From Antarcticimicrobium luteum (GTDB taxonomy: Bacteria; Pseudomonadota; Alphaproteobacteria; Rhodobacterales; Rhodobacteraceae): a stretch of 64,000 nucleotides of DNA. Below are positions 43,555 to 52,389 of the stretch, piece by piece. Location: contig NZ_SMUV01000066.1 of the NCBI RefSeq assembly GCF_004358185.1, forward strand, positions 62,001-126,000, read 5' to 3'. The notes under the pieces are model-generated. The model was not told where the DNA came from, made no database searches, and worked only from the letters and a program-made list of their open reading frames with translations. The position numbers were made by a program, and so were the translations under genes. Position 1 is the first letter of the stretch; the number at the start of each line of letters is the position of its first letter.

Positions 43555-44013
43555 ATGGTCGCGCTTTACATCGACGCCGATGCCTGCCCGGTGAAGGCCG
43601 AGGCCGAGCGCGTGGCGACGCGGCACCGGATCACGATGTTCGTGGTCTCCAACGGCGGGCTGCGCCCCTCGCCCAATCCGCTGGTGGAAAACGTGATCGT
43701 CGCCGAGGGCGCCGACGAGGCCGACAAATGGATCGCCGATCGCTGCGGGCCGGGCGATGTGGTGGTGACCGGGGACATCCCGCTGGCGGCGAAATGCGTC
43801 GCGGCGGGCGCGCGGGTGCTGCGCCACAACGGCGAGGCCTTTACCGAGGCGAACATCGGCCAGCAGCTTGCTATGCGCGACCTGATGGCGGATCTGCGCG
43901 CCGCCAACCCGCTGGGCGCGGGCGGCGGCGGGCGCGGCTTTACAAAGGCCGACCGCTCCCGTTTTCTGGAGGCGCTGGAACGCGAGATCAGAGCGGCGGG
44001 GCGGCCGGCCTGA
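43555..44013 (+). CDS. UPF0178 (YaiI/YqxD) family protein
   Basis: A 152-residue cytoplasmic protein with the family features [48 protein letters not shown] and the C-terminal [14 protein letters not shown]. The family has a PIN-like fold with clustered Asp residues; activity is not established. It begins 4 bases after the fghA stop, so the two are likely co-translated. Confidence 0.92.
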   Translation: MVALYIDADACPVKAEAERVATRHRITMFVVSNGGLRPSPNPLVENVIVAEGADEADKWIADRCGPGDVVVTGDIPLAAKCVAAGARVLRHNGEAFTEANIGQQLAMRDLMADLRAANPLGAGGGGRGFTKADRSRFLEALEREIRAAGRPA

Positions 44014-44081
44014 ACCGCGTCGCCCCGGCAGGACATCGACCCGGACCGGACGGGGTTTCCGGGGGAAAAGGAACCGACAGA

Positions 44082-44705
44082 ATGCAACCACAGGCCGTGA
44101 TCTTTGATATCGGCAACGTGCTGATCGAATGGCAGCCGGAACGGTTCTACGACAGGGTGATCGGCCCCGAGCGGCGCCGCGCCCTGTTCGCCGAGGTGGA
44201 CCTGGAGGGCATGAACATCCGGGTCGATGGCGGGGCCCATTTCACCGAGACGGTCTATGCCCTGGCCGAACAGCATCCCGACTGGCGCGACGAAATCCGG
44301 CTGTGGCATGATCGCTGGATCGAAATGGCCGCGCCAGAAATCCCCCGCTCGGTGCGCCTTCTGCGCGCGCTCAAGGCCAGGGGCGTGCCGGTCTTCGCGC
44401 TGACCAATTTCGGCGTCCAGACCTTTGATGACATCGCCCGGCCGCATTACCCGTTCCTGTCGGAGTTCGACCGCGCCTATGTCTCCGGCCACATGAAGGT
44501 GATGAAGCCCGCGCCGGAGATCTATCAACGGCTCGAAGAGGATTGCGGTTTCGACCCGCGGGCGCTGCTGTTCACCGATGACCGGAGCGACAACATCGAC
44601 ATGGCCGCCAGCCGCGGCTGGCAGACCCATCTGTTCACCGGCCCGCAGGGCTGGGCCGGTCGCCTGGTGGCCGCCGGACTGCTGACCGAGGAGGAGGCGA
44701 CATGA
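44082..44705 (+). CDS. HAD family hydrolase (YihX-like)
   Basis: A 207-residue haloacid-dehalogenase-fold phosphatase. Motif I is VIFDIGNVLIEWQ, motif II FALTNFG, the conserved Lys lies in SGHMKVMKPAPEIY, and motif III is LLFTDDRSDNIDMAA. A small helical cap between motifs I and II fits the YihX/epoxide-hydrolase-N-like group. Substrate unknown. GGGGGAAAAGGA upstream; its stop overlaps the next start (ATGA at 44702-44705). Confidence 0.9.
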   Translation: MQPQAVIFDIGNVLIEWQPERFYDRVIGPERRRALFAEVDLEGMNIRVDGGAHFTETVYALAEQHPDWRDEIRLWHDRWIEMAAPEIPRSVRLLRALKARGVPVFALTNFGVQTFDDIARPHYPFLSEFDRAYVSGHMKVMKPAPEIYQRLEEDCGFDPRALLFTDDRSDNIDMAASRGWQTHLFTGPQGWAGRLVAAGLLTEEEAT

Positions 44706-45628
44706 GCATCACGATCCCCATTATCCCGTTCAAAGAGGGCGAAGCGCTGCTCGACTGGCTGGAGCTGACCGAGGCGCTGGCCGACGGTCACACCCTGCCC
44801 CGGGCCGAGATCGCCGACACTTTTCTCTACCGCGACCCCGATACGCTGCTGTCCCGCGCGGCCTGGATCGACGGGCTGGGCAGCCTGGTCAAGACGGCGA
44901 CGGTGTTTCCGCGCAACCCCGAGCACGGGGTGCCGATGGTCAACGGCGGCGTCAGCCTGTTCTCGGATCTCGACGGCACGCTCGAGGCGCTGGTGGATTT
45001 CCACCTGGTGACCAAATGGAAGACCGCCGGCGACAGCCTGCTGGCGGCGCGGCGCCTGGCCCGTCCGGACAGCGAACGGATCGTGATCGCCGGCGCCGGC
45101 ACTGTCGGCCGCTCGCTCTGCGAGGCCTTTGCCGAAGCCTTCCCCGGGGCAAAGATCGCGCTCTGGAACCGGACCCTGGCCAAGGCCGAGGCGCTGGCGC
45201 GCGACATCGGCAGCGTCGATGTCGCCCCCGATCTTGAGGCGGCGGTGCGGCAGGCCGATATCGTGGTCAGCGCCACCATGTCCTCGGAGCCGCTGATCAG
45301 GGGCGACTGGCTGCGCCCGGGCCAGCACATCAACCTGATCGGCGCCTATCGCCCCGACATGCGCGAGGCGGACGACGCTGCGCTGCGGCGGGCAAAGATC
45401 TATGTCGACAGCCGCGACACCACCATCGGCCATATCGGCGAGATCCAGATCCCGCTGGATCGGGGTGTCATCACCGAGGCGGACATTCTGGCCGACTTCT
45501 ACCAATTGGACGCCTTCGCGCCGGGCGGCACAGAGGACATCACGCTGTTCAAGAACGGCGGCGGCGCGCATCTGGACCTGATGACCAGCCGCTATATCCT
45601 CGACCGCTGGTCGGCGGCGCAGAAGTAG
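44702..45628 (+). CDS. Ornithine cyclodeaminase/mu-crystallin family protein
   Basis: A 308-residue NAD(P)-dependent protein with substrate-side segments SLVKTATVFPRNPEHGVPMVNG and DFHLVTKWKTAGDSLLAARRLAR, then the Rossmann motif IVIAGAGTVGRSLCEAF and INLIGAYRPDMREADD. Family members include ornithine cyclodeaminase, imine reductases and iminosuccinate reductase; the exact reaction cannot be told. The start overlaps the HAD gene. A strong terminator follows. Confidence 0.9.
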   Translation: MSITIPIIPFKEGEALLDWLELTEALADGHTLPRAEIADTFLYRDPDTLLSRAAWIDGLGSLVKTATVFPRNPEHGVPMVNGGVSLFSDLDGTLEALVDFHLVTKWKTAGDSLLAARRLARPDSERIVIAGAGTVGRSLCEAFAEAFPGAKIALWNRTLAKAEALARDIGSVDVAPDLEAAVRQADIVVSATMSSEPLIRGDWLRPGQHINLIGAYRPDMREADDAALRRAKIYVDSRDTTIGHIGEIQIPLDRGVITEADILADFYQLDAFAPGGTEDITLFKNGGGAHLDLMTSRYILDRWSAAQK

Positions 45629-45631
45629 CCG

Positions 45632-45667
45632 GGCACAAGGCGGGCTTCGGCCCGCCCTGTGCCGTTT
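45632..45667 (+). terminator. Terminator after the cyclodeaminase-like gene
   Basis: GGCACAAGGCGGGC (45632-45645) pairs with GCCCGCCCTGTGCC (45650-45663), 14 bp with one mismatch position, followed by GTTTTC. The core GGCGGGCTTCGGCCCGCC matches the hairpins at 6141-6193. The gap onward to 45806 (convergent MFS gene) shows nothing else recognisable. Confidence 0.8.
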
Positions 45668-45806
45668 TCACCATCTGAGCCTGCCCGCCGCCGACCTCAG
45701 CTCTAGGAGGCGTTCCAGCGCGGAATAAAGACCGCAGGCCGCCGCTCGTGCATTGCTCTTAAAGTCGAACGGCAGCGGCAGGTCGGTTGAGATACAGTGA
45801 GGTGCT

Positions 45807-47045
45807 CTATGCCAGCCGCGCGCCCAATGGCCGTTCCCTCACCGGCAGATGCACCACCGCGCTGAAGGCGCCGACGCCGACACCGATCCACCAGACCATG
45901 GTGTAATCGCCAAAGGCGTCATACATCCGCCCGCCCAGCCAGACGCCGAGGAATCCACCGATCTGGTGGCTGAGAAACACGATCCCATAGAGCGTGCCCA
46001 TGTAGCGCAGCCCGTAGATATGCGCGACCAGCCCGCTGGTCAGCGGCACGGTGGCCAGCCACAGCGCCCCCATCGTCACCGAAAAGATCAGCACCGAGGT
46101 GGGCGTGATCGGCGCCAGGATAAAGGCCGCGGCGATCACCGTGCGCCCCGCATAGATGCCCGTCAGCAGATATTTCTTGGAATAATACTTGCCCGCCCAT
46201 CCGGCCATCAGCGTGCCGCCGATATTCGCCGCGCCGATCAGCGCGATCGACACCGCCCCCAGCGCCGAGGTGGTGGTGATGCCGATCCCATGCAGCAACC
46301 CGCCGGGCTGGATCGGGCCGCACATCTCGGTCACGAAGGCGGGAAAATGCGCGGTGATGAAGGCGAGCTGATAACCGCAGCTGAAGAATCCCAGAAAGAT
46401 CAGCGTGTAAGAGGGATCGCGGAACGCCTTGACCAGGATCGCGCCCAACGACTCCTCCAGCTCGGCCCGGCTGGCCGGCTCGGGCGCGCGCAGCATCGGC
46501 AGGGTCAGCACCAGCGACAGGATCGCCACGGCGAAGACGATAAAGGTGTTCTGCCAGGACAGGAAGCTCAGCAGCCATTCGGCCACCGGCGCGCCGACCA
46601 TCTGCCCCATGCTGCCTGCGGCGGTGGTGATCGCCAGCGCCATCGAGCGGTTCTCGTCCGAGGCGGCGCGCCCGACCACCGCCAGGATCACACCGAACCC
46701 GGTGCCGGCGATGCCGAACCCCACCAGCCAGGCATAGAGCTGATGCTCCAGCGGCGTGGTGGACCAGGCTGTCAGCACCATGCCGGCGGCATAGGTCAAC
46801 GCGCCCATCACGATGGCCCGGCGATCACCGATCTTTTCGGCAATGGCACCAAAGATCGGCTGTCCGATGCCCCAGGCCAGGTTCTGGATCGCGATGGCAA
46901 GCGAAAATTCGGACCGTGCCCAGCCGAACTCTTCGGCCACCGGGATCTGGAACACCCCGAAGGAGGCCCGGATCGCGAAACTGACCATGATGATGGTGCA
47001 GCCGACGACCAGAACCGGAGTAAGCGAGGCGGCGGGGCGGGACAT
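45807..47045 (-). CDS. MFS transporter (oxalate/formate antiporter-like)
   Basis: A 412-residue major facilitator with twelve predicted helices. It shows ASFGVFQIPVAEEFGWARSEFSLAIAIQNLAWGIGQPIFG, typical of the monocarboxylate/oxalate-formate antiporter branch, GFGIAGTGFGVILAVVGRAA, and a DxxG-like loop AEKIGDRRAIVMG. The start MSRPAAS at 47045 follows the non-coding divergent region. Substrate is probably an organic acid. The 148-base gap to zapE contains GACGTTACGTCA (47116-47127), a possible palindromic site. Confidence 0.87.
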   Translation of the reverse strand: MSRPAASLTPVLVVGCTIIMVSFAIRASFGVFQIPVAEEFGWARSEFSLAIAIQNLAWGIGQPIFGAIAEKIGDRRAIVMGALTYAAGMVLTAWSTTPLEHQLYAWLVGFGIAGTGFGVILAVVGRAASDENRSMALAITTAAGSMGQMVGAPVAEWLLSFLSWQNTFIVFAVAILSLVLTLPMLRAPEPASRAELEESLGAILVKAFRDPSYTLIFLGFFSCGYQLAFITAHFPAFVTEMCGPIQPGGLLHGIGITTTSALGAVSIALIGAANIGGTLMAGWAGKYYSKKYLLTGIYAGRTVIAAAFILAPITPTSVLIFSVTMGALWLATVPLTSGLVAHIYGLRYMGTLYGIVFLSHQIGGFLGVWLGGRMYDAFGDYTMVWWIGVGVGAFSAVVHLPVRERPLGARLA

Positions 47046-47205
47046 GGGCGGGCTCCGGACAGATTGGCCCGCTGAACCTACGCCCGTCAGCGAAGGGGTC
47101 AAATCAGGATTTGATCGACGTTACGTCAGTATTATTGATATATATGCCTCCGCCATCGCGCGCCCCCGCTTTCAAACCCCGCCCGCCCGCGTTATGGCTG
47201 CGCCC

Positions 47206-48267
47206 ATGTCCGATTTGATCGCCCTTTACAACGACCGGATCGCGCAAGGCGCGTTGCACCACGACCCCGCGCAGGAGGCCGTCCTGCCCGAGCTGGAGCG
47301 CATCCGCGCCGCCCTCGCGCGACCGGCCAAACGCGGGTTGTTCCGCAAACCGCCGCCGCCGCCAAAGGGGCTCTATCTCTGGGGCGGGGTCGGGCGCGGC
47401 AAGTCGATGCTGATGGACCTCTTCGTCGACGCGCTGGGGGACATCCCCGTCCGCCGGGTGCATTTCCATGCCTTCATGCAGGAGATGCACACCGCCATGC
47501 ACGCGGCGCGCAAACAGGGCATCGAGGATGCGCTGATGCCGGCCGCCGAGGCGGTGATCAGATCGGTCAGGGTGCTGGCCTTCGATGAGATGCAGATCAC
47601 CGACATCACCGACGCGATGATCGTTGGCCGGCTGTTTCAGGCGCTGTTCGACGCCGGGGTGGTGGTGGTGACCACCTCCAACCGGGTGCCGGACGCGCTG
47701 TACAAGGATGGGCTGAACCGGCAGCTTTTCCTGCCCTTCATCCAGCTCATCAAGGAGCGGATGGAGGTGCGCGAGCTGACCAGCCCCAACGACTACCGGC
47801 AGAACCGGCTGGAGGGCGCGCCAGTTTATTTCACCCCGATCGGACCCGAGGCGCGCGCGGCGATCCGCGCGGTCTGGGCCGATCTGGCCGGCGGTCCCGC
47901 CGCCGAGCTCGCGCTGGAGGTCAAGGGCCGCCGGGTGGTTCTGCCGGAATATCGCAACGGGGTGGCACGGGCGAGCTTCTATGATCTGTGCGGCCACTAC
48001 CTGGGGCCGGCCGACTATCTCGCCATTGCCGGGGCGGTGCGGGTGCTGGTCCTGGAAGACATCCCGCGCCTGTCGCGGACAAATTTCAACGAGGCAAAAC
48101 GCTTCGTCACCCTGATCGACGCGCTCTACGAGGCCAGGGTGCGGCTGATCTGCTCGGCCGCGGCGGAGCCGGAAATGCTTTATGTCGAGGGCGAGGGCGT
48201 GTTCGAGTTCGAACGCACCGCCAGTCGGCTGCGCGAGATGCAGGACAAGGACTGGGGCCAGAGCTAG
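47206..48267 (+). CDS. zapE: Cell division protein ZapE / AFG1-like ATPase
   Basis: A 353-residue AAA-type P-loop ATPase. It has the N-terminal LIALYNDRIAQGALHHDPAQEAVLPELERI, Walker A LWGGVGRGKSMLMDLF, the family's VRRVHFHAFMQEMH, Walker B VLAFDEMQITDITDAM and the sensor TTSNRVPDALYKDGL. E. coli ZapE acts on FtsZ rings; the mitochondrial homologue AFG1 is in protein quality control. ATG 47206 is used; ATG 47194 adds four residues. Its stop codon shares CTAG with the convergent GFA gene. Confidence 0.95.
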   Translation: MSDLIALYNDRIAQGALHHDPAQEAVLPELERIRAALARPAKRGLFRKPPPPPKGLYLWGGVGRGKSMLMDLFVDALGDIPVRRVHFHAFMQEMHTAMHAARKQGIEDALMPAAEAVIRSVRVLAFDEMQITDITDAMIVGRLFQALFDAGVVVVTTSNRVPDALYKDGLNRQLFLPFIQLIKERMEVRELTSPNDYRQNRLEGAPVYFTPIGPEARAAIRAVWADLAGGPAAELALEVKGRRVVLPEYRNGVARASFYDLCGHYLGPADYLAIAGAVRVLVLEDIPRLSRTNFNEAKRFVTLIDALYEARVRLICSAAAEPEMLYVEGEGVFEFERTASRLREMQDKDWGQS

Positions 48268-48761
48268 ACCCCGCCGCGCCCGATTTCCTTAACAGACTCC
48301 AGCACAGTCGGTTCAATCGCCTCGCCCGCCAGCGTTGCCGCATGTTCCGAAAACGTGTTGTAGCCCGCCGGGATCAAAGTGCCGCGCGCGGCCGTTCCGG
48401 TGAAAATATGTTTGGTGTTCTCCGGCGTCATCGGGAACCAGCCGGGATCGTCAAAGGTCCCGGCATAAACGCCGAGGCGATCGGGCCAGCGCGCAAAGGT
48501 CAGATACAGCTTGGTGCCGCAATCGGGGCAGAAATGCACATAAACATCCTGCCCGCTGCCGGTCGACACATGGGCATAGCAGCGCGGTTCGCCCTGGATG
48601 ACCGAGAAATCACCGCGATTGAAGATCGGTTCGACCATGTGATCGCTGCCTGTCGCCTTCTGGCAGAACTGGCAATAGCAGACCGTCACCCAAAGCGGCG
48701 GCTGCGACAGCTCATATCTGACGCGACCGCAGAGGCAGCCGCCCTGTTGCTGTAACCCCAT
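48264..48761 (-). CDS. GFA family (glutathione-dependent formaldehyde-activating enzyme-like) protein
   Basis: A 165-residue zinc protein with the GFA cysteine pattern: GGCLCGRVRYEL, VTVCYCQFCQKATGS and VHFCPDCGTKLYL, seven Cys that bind two zinc ions in the family. The start MGLQQQGG at 48761 has GGAGGG upstream on its strand; the longer frame is unnecessary. The function of most members is unknown; the family name derives from a glutathione-formaldehyde enzyme and should not be taken as proof. Confidence 0.92.
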   Translation of the reverse strand: MGLQQQGGCLCGRVRYELSQPPLWVTVCYCQFCQKATGSDHMVEPIFNRGDFSVIQGEPRCYAHVSTGSGQDVYVHFCPDCGTKLYLTFARWPDRLGVYAGTFDDPGWFPMTPENTKHIFTGTAARGTLIPAGYNTFSEHAATLAGEAIEPTVLESVKEIGRGGV

Positions 48762-48818
48762 GGCACCCTCCAAACTGACCGATCGGAAGGATAGCAAACT
48801 TTCCGCCCTTTGACCGGA

Positions 48819-50102
48819 TCAGCCGTTCTCGCGCAGGACCCCACCGGCCAGATAGAGCGAGCCGCAGATCAGGATGCGGGCGCGCGGGTGGTCACGCGCG
48901 ATGGTCTGCACCGCTGACAGGACGCTGCCAGCCTTGCCCGCCTGCATCCCCACCGAACGCGCCGCCGCCGAGGTGTCCGCGGCGCTCAGCGTATTGGCCT
49001 CGCCGGGGATCGACACTGCGGTCAGGCTCTGCGCCTGCGCCGCCAGCGGGCGCAGATATCCGGTGACATCCTTGGTGTTCAGCATGCCGCAGACCATATG
49101 CGTGGGTCGTTTCGGAAGGCTGGCCAGATGCGCGCCCAGCGCAAGTCCGGCGGCGGGGTTGTGGCCGCCGTCAAGCCAGAGCTCGGCCTGCGGCGCGGCG
49201 TCGACAAGCGGGCCGGTCTTCAGCCGCTGCATCCGCGCGGGCCACTGGGCCTGCGTCATGGCGGTCTCGCAGGCGGCCTCGCTCAGCCGCAGATGGCGCA
49301 GCGCGGCCAGCGCGGCGCCGGCGTTCTGGATCTGATGCGCGCCGGGCAGGTTGGGCAGCGGCAGGTCGAGCAGCCCGCGCTCGTCCTGATAGACCAGCCG
49401 GCCGCGTTCCTCGGAAACATGCCAATGCTGACCATAGGCGATCAGCGGCGCGCCGAGCCGGGCGGCCTGCGCCTCGATCACCTCCAGTGCCTCGTCCTGC
49501 TGCGGGCCGACGATGCAGGGCACACCGCGTTTGATGATCCCGGCCTTTTCAAAGGCGATTTTGGCCAGCGTGTCGCCGAGGAACGCCTCGTGGTCGATGG
49601 AAACCGGGGTGATGATGCTGAGCGCCGGCTTGTCGATCACATTGGTGGCGTCGAGCCGCCCGCCAAGCCCCACCTCCAGCAGGGTGTAATCGGCGGGTGT
49701 GCGGGCGAAGGCCAGCAGCGCGGCGCAGGTGGTGATCTCGAAATAGGTGATGCTGCCGCCGCCGTTGGCGGCATAGCATTCATCGAGCACGGCGGTCAGG
49801 TCGGACTCCGAAATCAGCGCGCCCGCGACGCGGATACGTTCGTGAAACCGCGCCAGATGCGGCGAGGTATAGGCATGCGCCGTCAACCCCGCGCCCTCGA
49901 GTCCGGCCCGGATCATCGCCTGGGTGGACCCCTTGCCATTGGTGCCGGCGATATGGATCACCGGCGGCAGGCGGCCCTGCGGATCGCCCAGCGCGTGCAA
50001 CAGCCGCCAGACCCGGTCCAGCGTCAGGTCGATGATCTTGGGGTGCAGCGCCATCATCCGTTCGAGGATGACGTCCGACGCCGCGGGGGTCCGGGTCTGC
50101 AT
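48819..50102 (-). CDS. folC: Bifunctional folylpolyglutamate synthase/dihydrofolate synthase
   Basis: Adds glutamate to dihydropteroate and to folates. The 427-residue Mur-ligase-family protein shows the P-loop HIAGTNGKGSTQAMI, TSPHLARFHERIRVAG, LLEVGLGGRLDATNVID, TPVSIDHEAFLGDTLAKIAFEKAGI and the C-terminal LWLDGGHNPAAG. It is the last gene of the accD-YdhR-folC unit on this strand. Confidence 0.96.
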   Translation of the reverse strand: MQTRTPAASDVILERMMALHPKIIDLTLDRVWRLLHALGDPQGRLPPVIHIAGTNGKGSTQAMIRAGLEGAGLTAHAYTSPHLARFHERIRVAGALISESDLTAVLDECYAANGGGSITYFEITTCAALLAFARTPADYTLLEVGLGGRLDATNVIDKPALSIITPVSIDHEAFLGDTLAKIAFEKAGIIKRGVPCIVGPQQDEALEVIEAQAARLGAPLIAYGQHWHVSEERGRLVYQDERGLLDLPLPNLPGAHQIQNAGAALAALRHLRLSEAACETAMTQAQWPARMQRLKTGPLVDAAPQAELWLDGGHNPAAGLALGAHLASLPKRPTHMVCGMLNTKDVTGYLRPLAAQAQSLTAVSIPGEANTLSAADTSAAARSVGMQAGKAGSVLSAVQTIARDHPRARILICGSLYLAGGVLRENG

Positions 50103-50124
50103 CAGGGTCTGGCCTGCTTGCGGA

Positions 50125-50430
50125 TCAGAGCGGCGCGCGGGTGATGTCGGACAGCACGCCGTTCACCTCGAAGCTTTGCGCATTGATGCCGGTGATGCCG
50201 AAGGCCGCCAGCCGGGCCGAGTGCTTCTCGGTATAGGCCGCCGCCGCCTCGGGCGTCTGGAAGACATAGATGCCGCCGGCGCGTCCGGTCGCCTGGTTCT
50301 CGGTCCAGATTTTCCAGACCAGACCGGTTTCGCCGGCGATGTCCCGGGCCAGATCGCCCATCGCCGCTGTCATATCATCGCCCCAGGGGCCGGAATAGGG
50401 AAAGTCGAACTGAACAAGGGTGAAGGCCAT
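50125..50430 (-). CDS. YdhR-like putative monooxygenase
   Basis: A 101-residue protein of the dimeric alpha/beta-barrel superfamily, matching YdhR in segments such as LVQFDFPYSGPWGDDM, ETGLVWKIWTENQATGRAGGIYVFQT and AAAAYTEKHSARL. YdhR is thought to be a small cofactor-free monooxygenase, without a known substrate. CAGGAGAGA upstream sets the start. It sits between accD and folC, which are usually neighbours, so it is probably an insertion in that operon. Confidence 0.88.
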   Translation of the reverse strand: MAFTLVQFDFPYSGPWGDDMTAAMGDLARDIAGETGLVWKIWTENQATGRAGGIYVFQTPEAAAAYTEKHSARLAAFGITGINAQSFEVNGVLSDITRAPL

Positions 50431-50472
50431 GATCTGTCTCTCCTGACGGGGGAAGGGGCCGATGGTCCGGCC

Positions 50473-51438
50473 CTATTTGGATGTGGCTGGTTTGGGTTTG
50501 GGGTCGTTTTCGGACTGTTTGGCCGGTTTGGCGGCCTCGGCGGGGGGGCTTTCCGGTTCCGGGGCGGGCAGGTCGCCGCGGATCGCAGGCGGCAGGCCCA
50601 GCAGCATCCGGGTGATGGTGATCAGCTCGTCGCGCATCTCGGTGCGTTTGGTCACCCGGTCCAGCATGCCATGATCCAGCAGGTATTCGGCGCGCTGGAA
50701 CCCCTCGGGCAGCTTTTCGCGGATGGTCTGTTCGATCACCCTTGGCCCGGCAAAGCAGATCAGCGCGTTGGGCTCGGCGATCTGCACATCGCCCAGCATC
50801 GCGTACGAGGCGGTGACGCCGCCGGTCGTGGGATGAGTCAATACCACGATATAGGGCAACCCCGCCTCTTTCAGCATCTGCACCGCGACGGTTGTGCGCG
50901 GCATCTGCATCAGCGACAGGATCCCCTCCTGCATGCGGGCGCCGCCGGCGGCGGAGAACAGGATCAGCGGGCGTTTCAGCTTTACCGCATGTTCCGCGGC
51001 GGCGATGATCGCATTGCCCACATACATGCCCATGGAGCCGCCCATGAAGGCGAAATCCTGCGCCACGGCCACGATCGGGGTGCGGCCCATCTCGCCGAAG
51101 GCGACCAGCATCGCCTCTTTCTCGCCGGTGGATTTCTGCGCCGCCTTCATGCGGTCGGGGTATTTCTTCTGATCGCGGAAATGCAGCGGGTCGGCCACCG
51201 GCTCGGGCACCGCGATCTCCGAGAACACGCCGCCGTCGAACAGCGCCTTGAACCGTTCGCGCGGGCTGATCGCCATGTGATGCCCGCAATTAGTGCAGAC
51301 ATTCAGGTTATCGCTGAGTTCCCGGTGAAACAGCATGGTGCCGCATTCATCGCATTTCTGCCAGAGATTCTCCGGCATCTCCCTGCGCGAGAAGATCGAG
51401 TTGATCCGCGGGCGGACGTAATTGGTGATCCAGTTCAT
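50473..51438 (-). CDS. accD: Acetyl-CoA carboxylase carboxyltransferase subunit beta
   Basis: The zinc-containing beta subunit of the carboxyltransferase making malonyl-CoA for fatty acid synthesis. The 321-residue product has the N-terminal zinc ribbon (WQKCDECGTML and VCTNCGHHM), DFAFMGGSMGMYVG, the acetyl-CoA-binding LFSAAGGARMQEGILSLMQM and VVLTHPTTGGVTAS. The C-terminal tail is Pro/Lys-rich. The start is MNWITNYVRP at 51438. Confidence 0.97.
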   Translation of the reverse strand: MNWITNYVRPRINSIFSRREMPENLWQKCDECGTMLFHRELSDNLNVCTNCGHHMAISPRERFKALFDGGVFSEIAVPEPVADPLHFRDQKKYPDRMKAAQKSTGEKEAMLVAFGEMGRTPIVAVAQDFAFMGGSMGMYVGNAIIAAAEHAVKLKRPLILFSAAGGARMQEGILSLMQMPRTTVAVQMLKEAGLPYIVVLTHPTTGGVTASYAMLGDVQIAEPNALICFAGPRVIEQTIREKLPEGFQRAEYLLDHGMLDRVTKRTEMRDELITITRMLLGLPPAIRGDLPAPEPESPPAEAAKPAKQSENDPKPKPATSK

Positions 51439-51501
51439 GTCGGGTCCTCTGGCAGGCGCATGCACGCTGCGTCAAATAAGGCCCATGGCGGCCAATTGCA
51501 A

Positions 51502-52389
51502 TCAACGCCTGATGGCGATGCGGGCCACCAGCCAGGTCAGCACCATCAGAACAAAGTCCACCGCCAGCCAGGCGCGCATCAGTCCGGTATCGGCCGAGGA
51601 GAACGGCAGGATGAAGAGCGACAGACCGTTAAGGCTCTCGGGCAGGGCAAAAATCAGCAGCGCCGTGATGTTGTTGAAGAAGTGGACCGCGATCGCCGGA
51701 CCCAACGTGCCCGCCCGCGCCGTCAGATCGGCCATCAGCAGACCGAAGCAGCCGGCCCAGATCGCGACCAGCCCGGCGTTGGCACCGGCCTCGGCCGGAA
51801 CGAAATGGCCCAGCGCGAACAGCGCAGAGGGCAGGATCAGCCAGACCGACGGATGCGCGAACCGCGCCGCCAGCGCCTGTTGCAGGTAACCGCGAAACAG
51901 GATCTCCTCGGCACTGGTCTGGATCAGGATCGCCACAAGCGCCAGCGGCAGCAGGATCAGCCAGCGCGCGACCGGCAGATTGGGCACCAGCGGCACGCCC
52001 ATGTCATAAGGCGGCAGGATCAGCAGCGCGAGGCCGAGCAGCACCAGCAGCCGCAGCACCCGCCAGAACTGCGTCAGCGCCAGGCCCGGCATGCCGATCA
52101 GCCCCAGCGGCGCGCGGCGCTGCACCAGATGCGCGGCGGCGAACACCGCAACGATGACAAAGCCGAAACTGCCCAGCAGGACCAGCATCGGGCCGGGCCG
52201 GTGCCCGGTGGCCAGATCCGCCGCCCAGCCGATTGGCGCGGCGCTATAGACGACAGCCTGCAACGCCGCGTTCAGCCCGAACGTGATAATCGCGATCAGC
52301 ACCAGCCCCGCCAGCAGCCGCCAGATTTCGGCCCGCTTCCGGGCCGGTGCGACCAGGCTCTCATGCGCGGCATAGGGACGATCAGTCAT
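51502..52389 (-). CDS. CPBP (CAAX/Abi) family intramembrane metalloprotease
   Basis: A 295-residue membrane protein with about eight hydrophobic helices. The catalytic motifs of the Rce1/CPBP family are all present: SAEEILFRGYLQQAL, SALFALGHF and AIAVHFFNN. In bacteria such proteins are linked to bacteriocin self-immunity, protein maturation or regulated proteolysis. It starts inside the last codons of the degenerate ABC gene (8-base overlap at 52382-52389), so the two are translationally coupled and probably act together. Confidence 0.92.
   Translation of the reverse strand: MTDRPYAAHESLVAPARKRAEIWRLLAGLVLIAIITFGLNAALQAVVYSAAPIGWAADLATGHRPGPMLVLLGSFGFVIVAVFAAAHLVQRRAPLGLIGMPGLALTQFWRVLRLLVLLGLALLILPPYDMGVPLVPNLPVARWLILLPLALVAILIQTSAEEILFRGYLQQALAARFAHPSVWLILPSALFALGHFVPAEAGANAGLVAIWAGCFGLLMADLTARAGTLGPAIAVHFFNNITALLIFALPESLNGLSLFILPFSSADTGLMRAWLAVDFVLMVLTWLVARIAIRR

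Noticed and set aside
44702-45628. Cyclodeaminase-like protein as iminosuccinate reductase of the beta-hydroxyaspartate cycle
   Set aside because: The family fits, but none of the other cycle genes is nearby, so the specific name is not supported.
47116-47127. GACGTTACGTCA in the MFS-zapE gap as a defined regulator site
   Set aside because: It is partly palindromic but matches no motif I can name and no regulator gene is adjacent.
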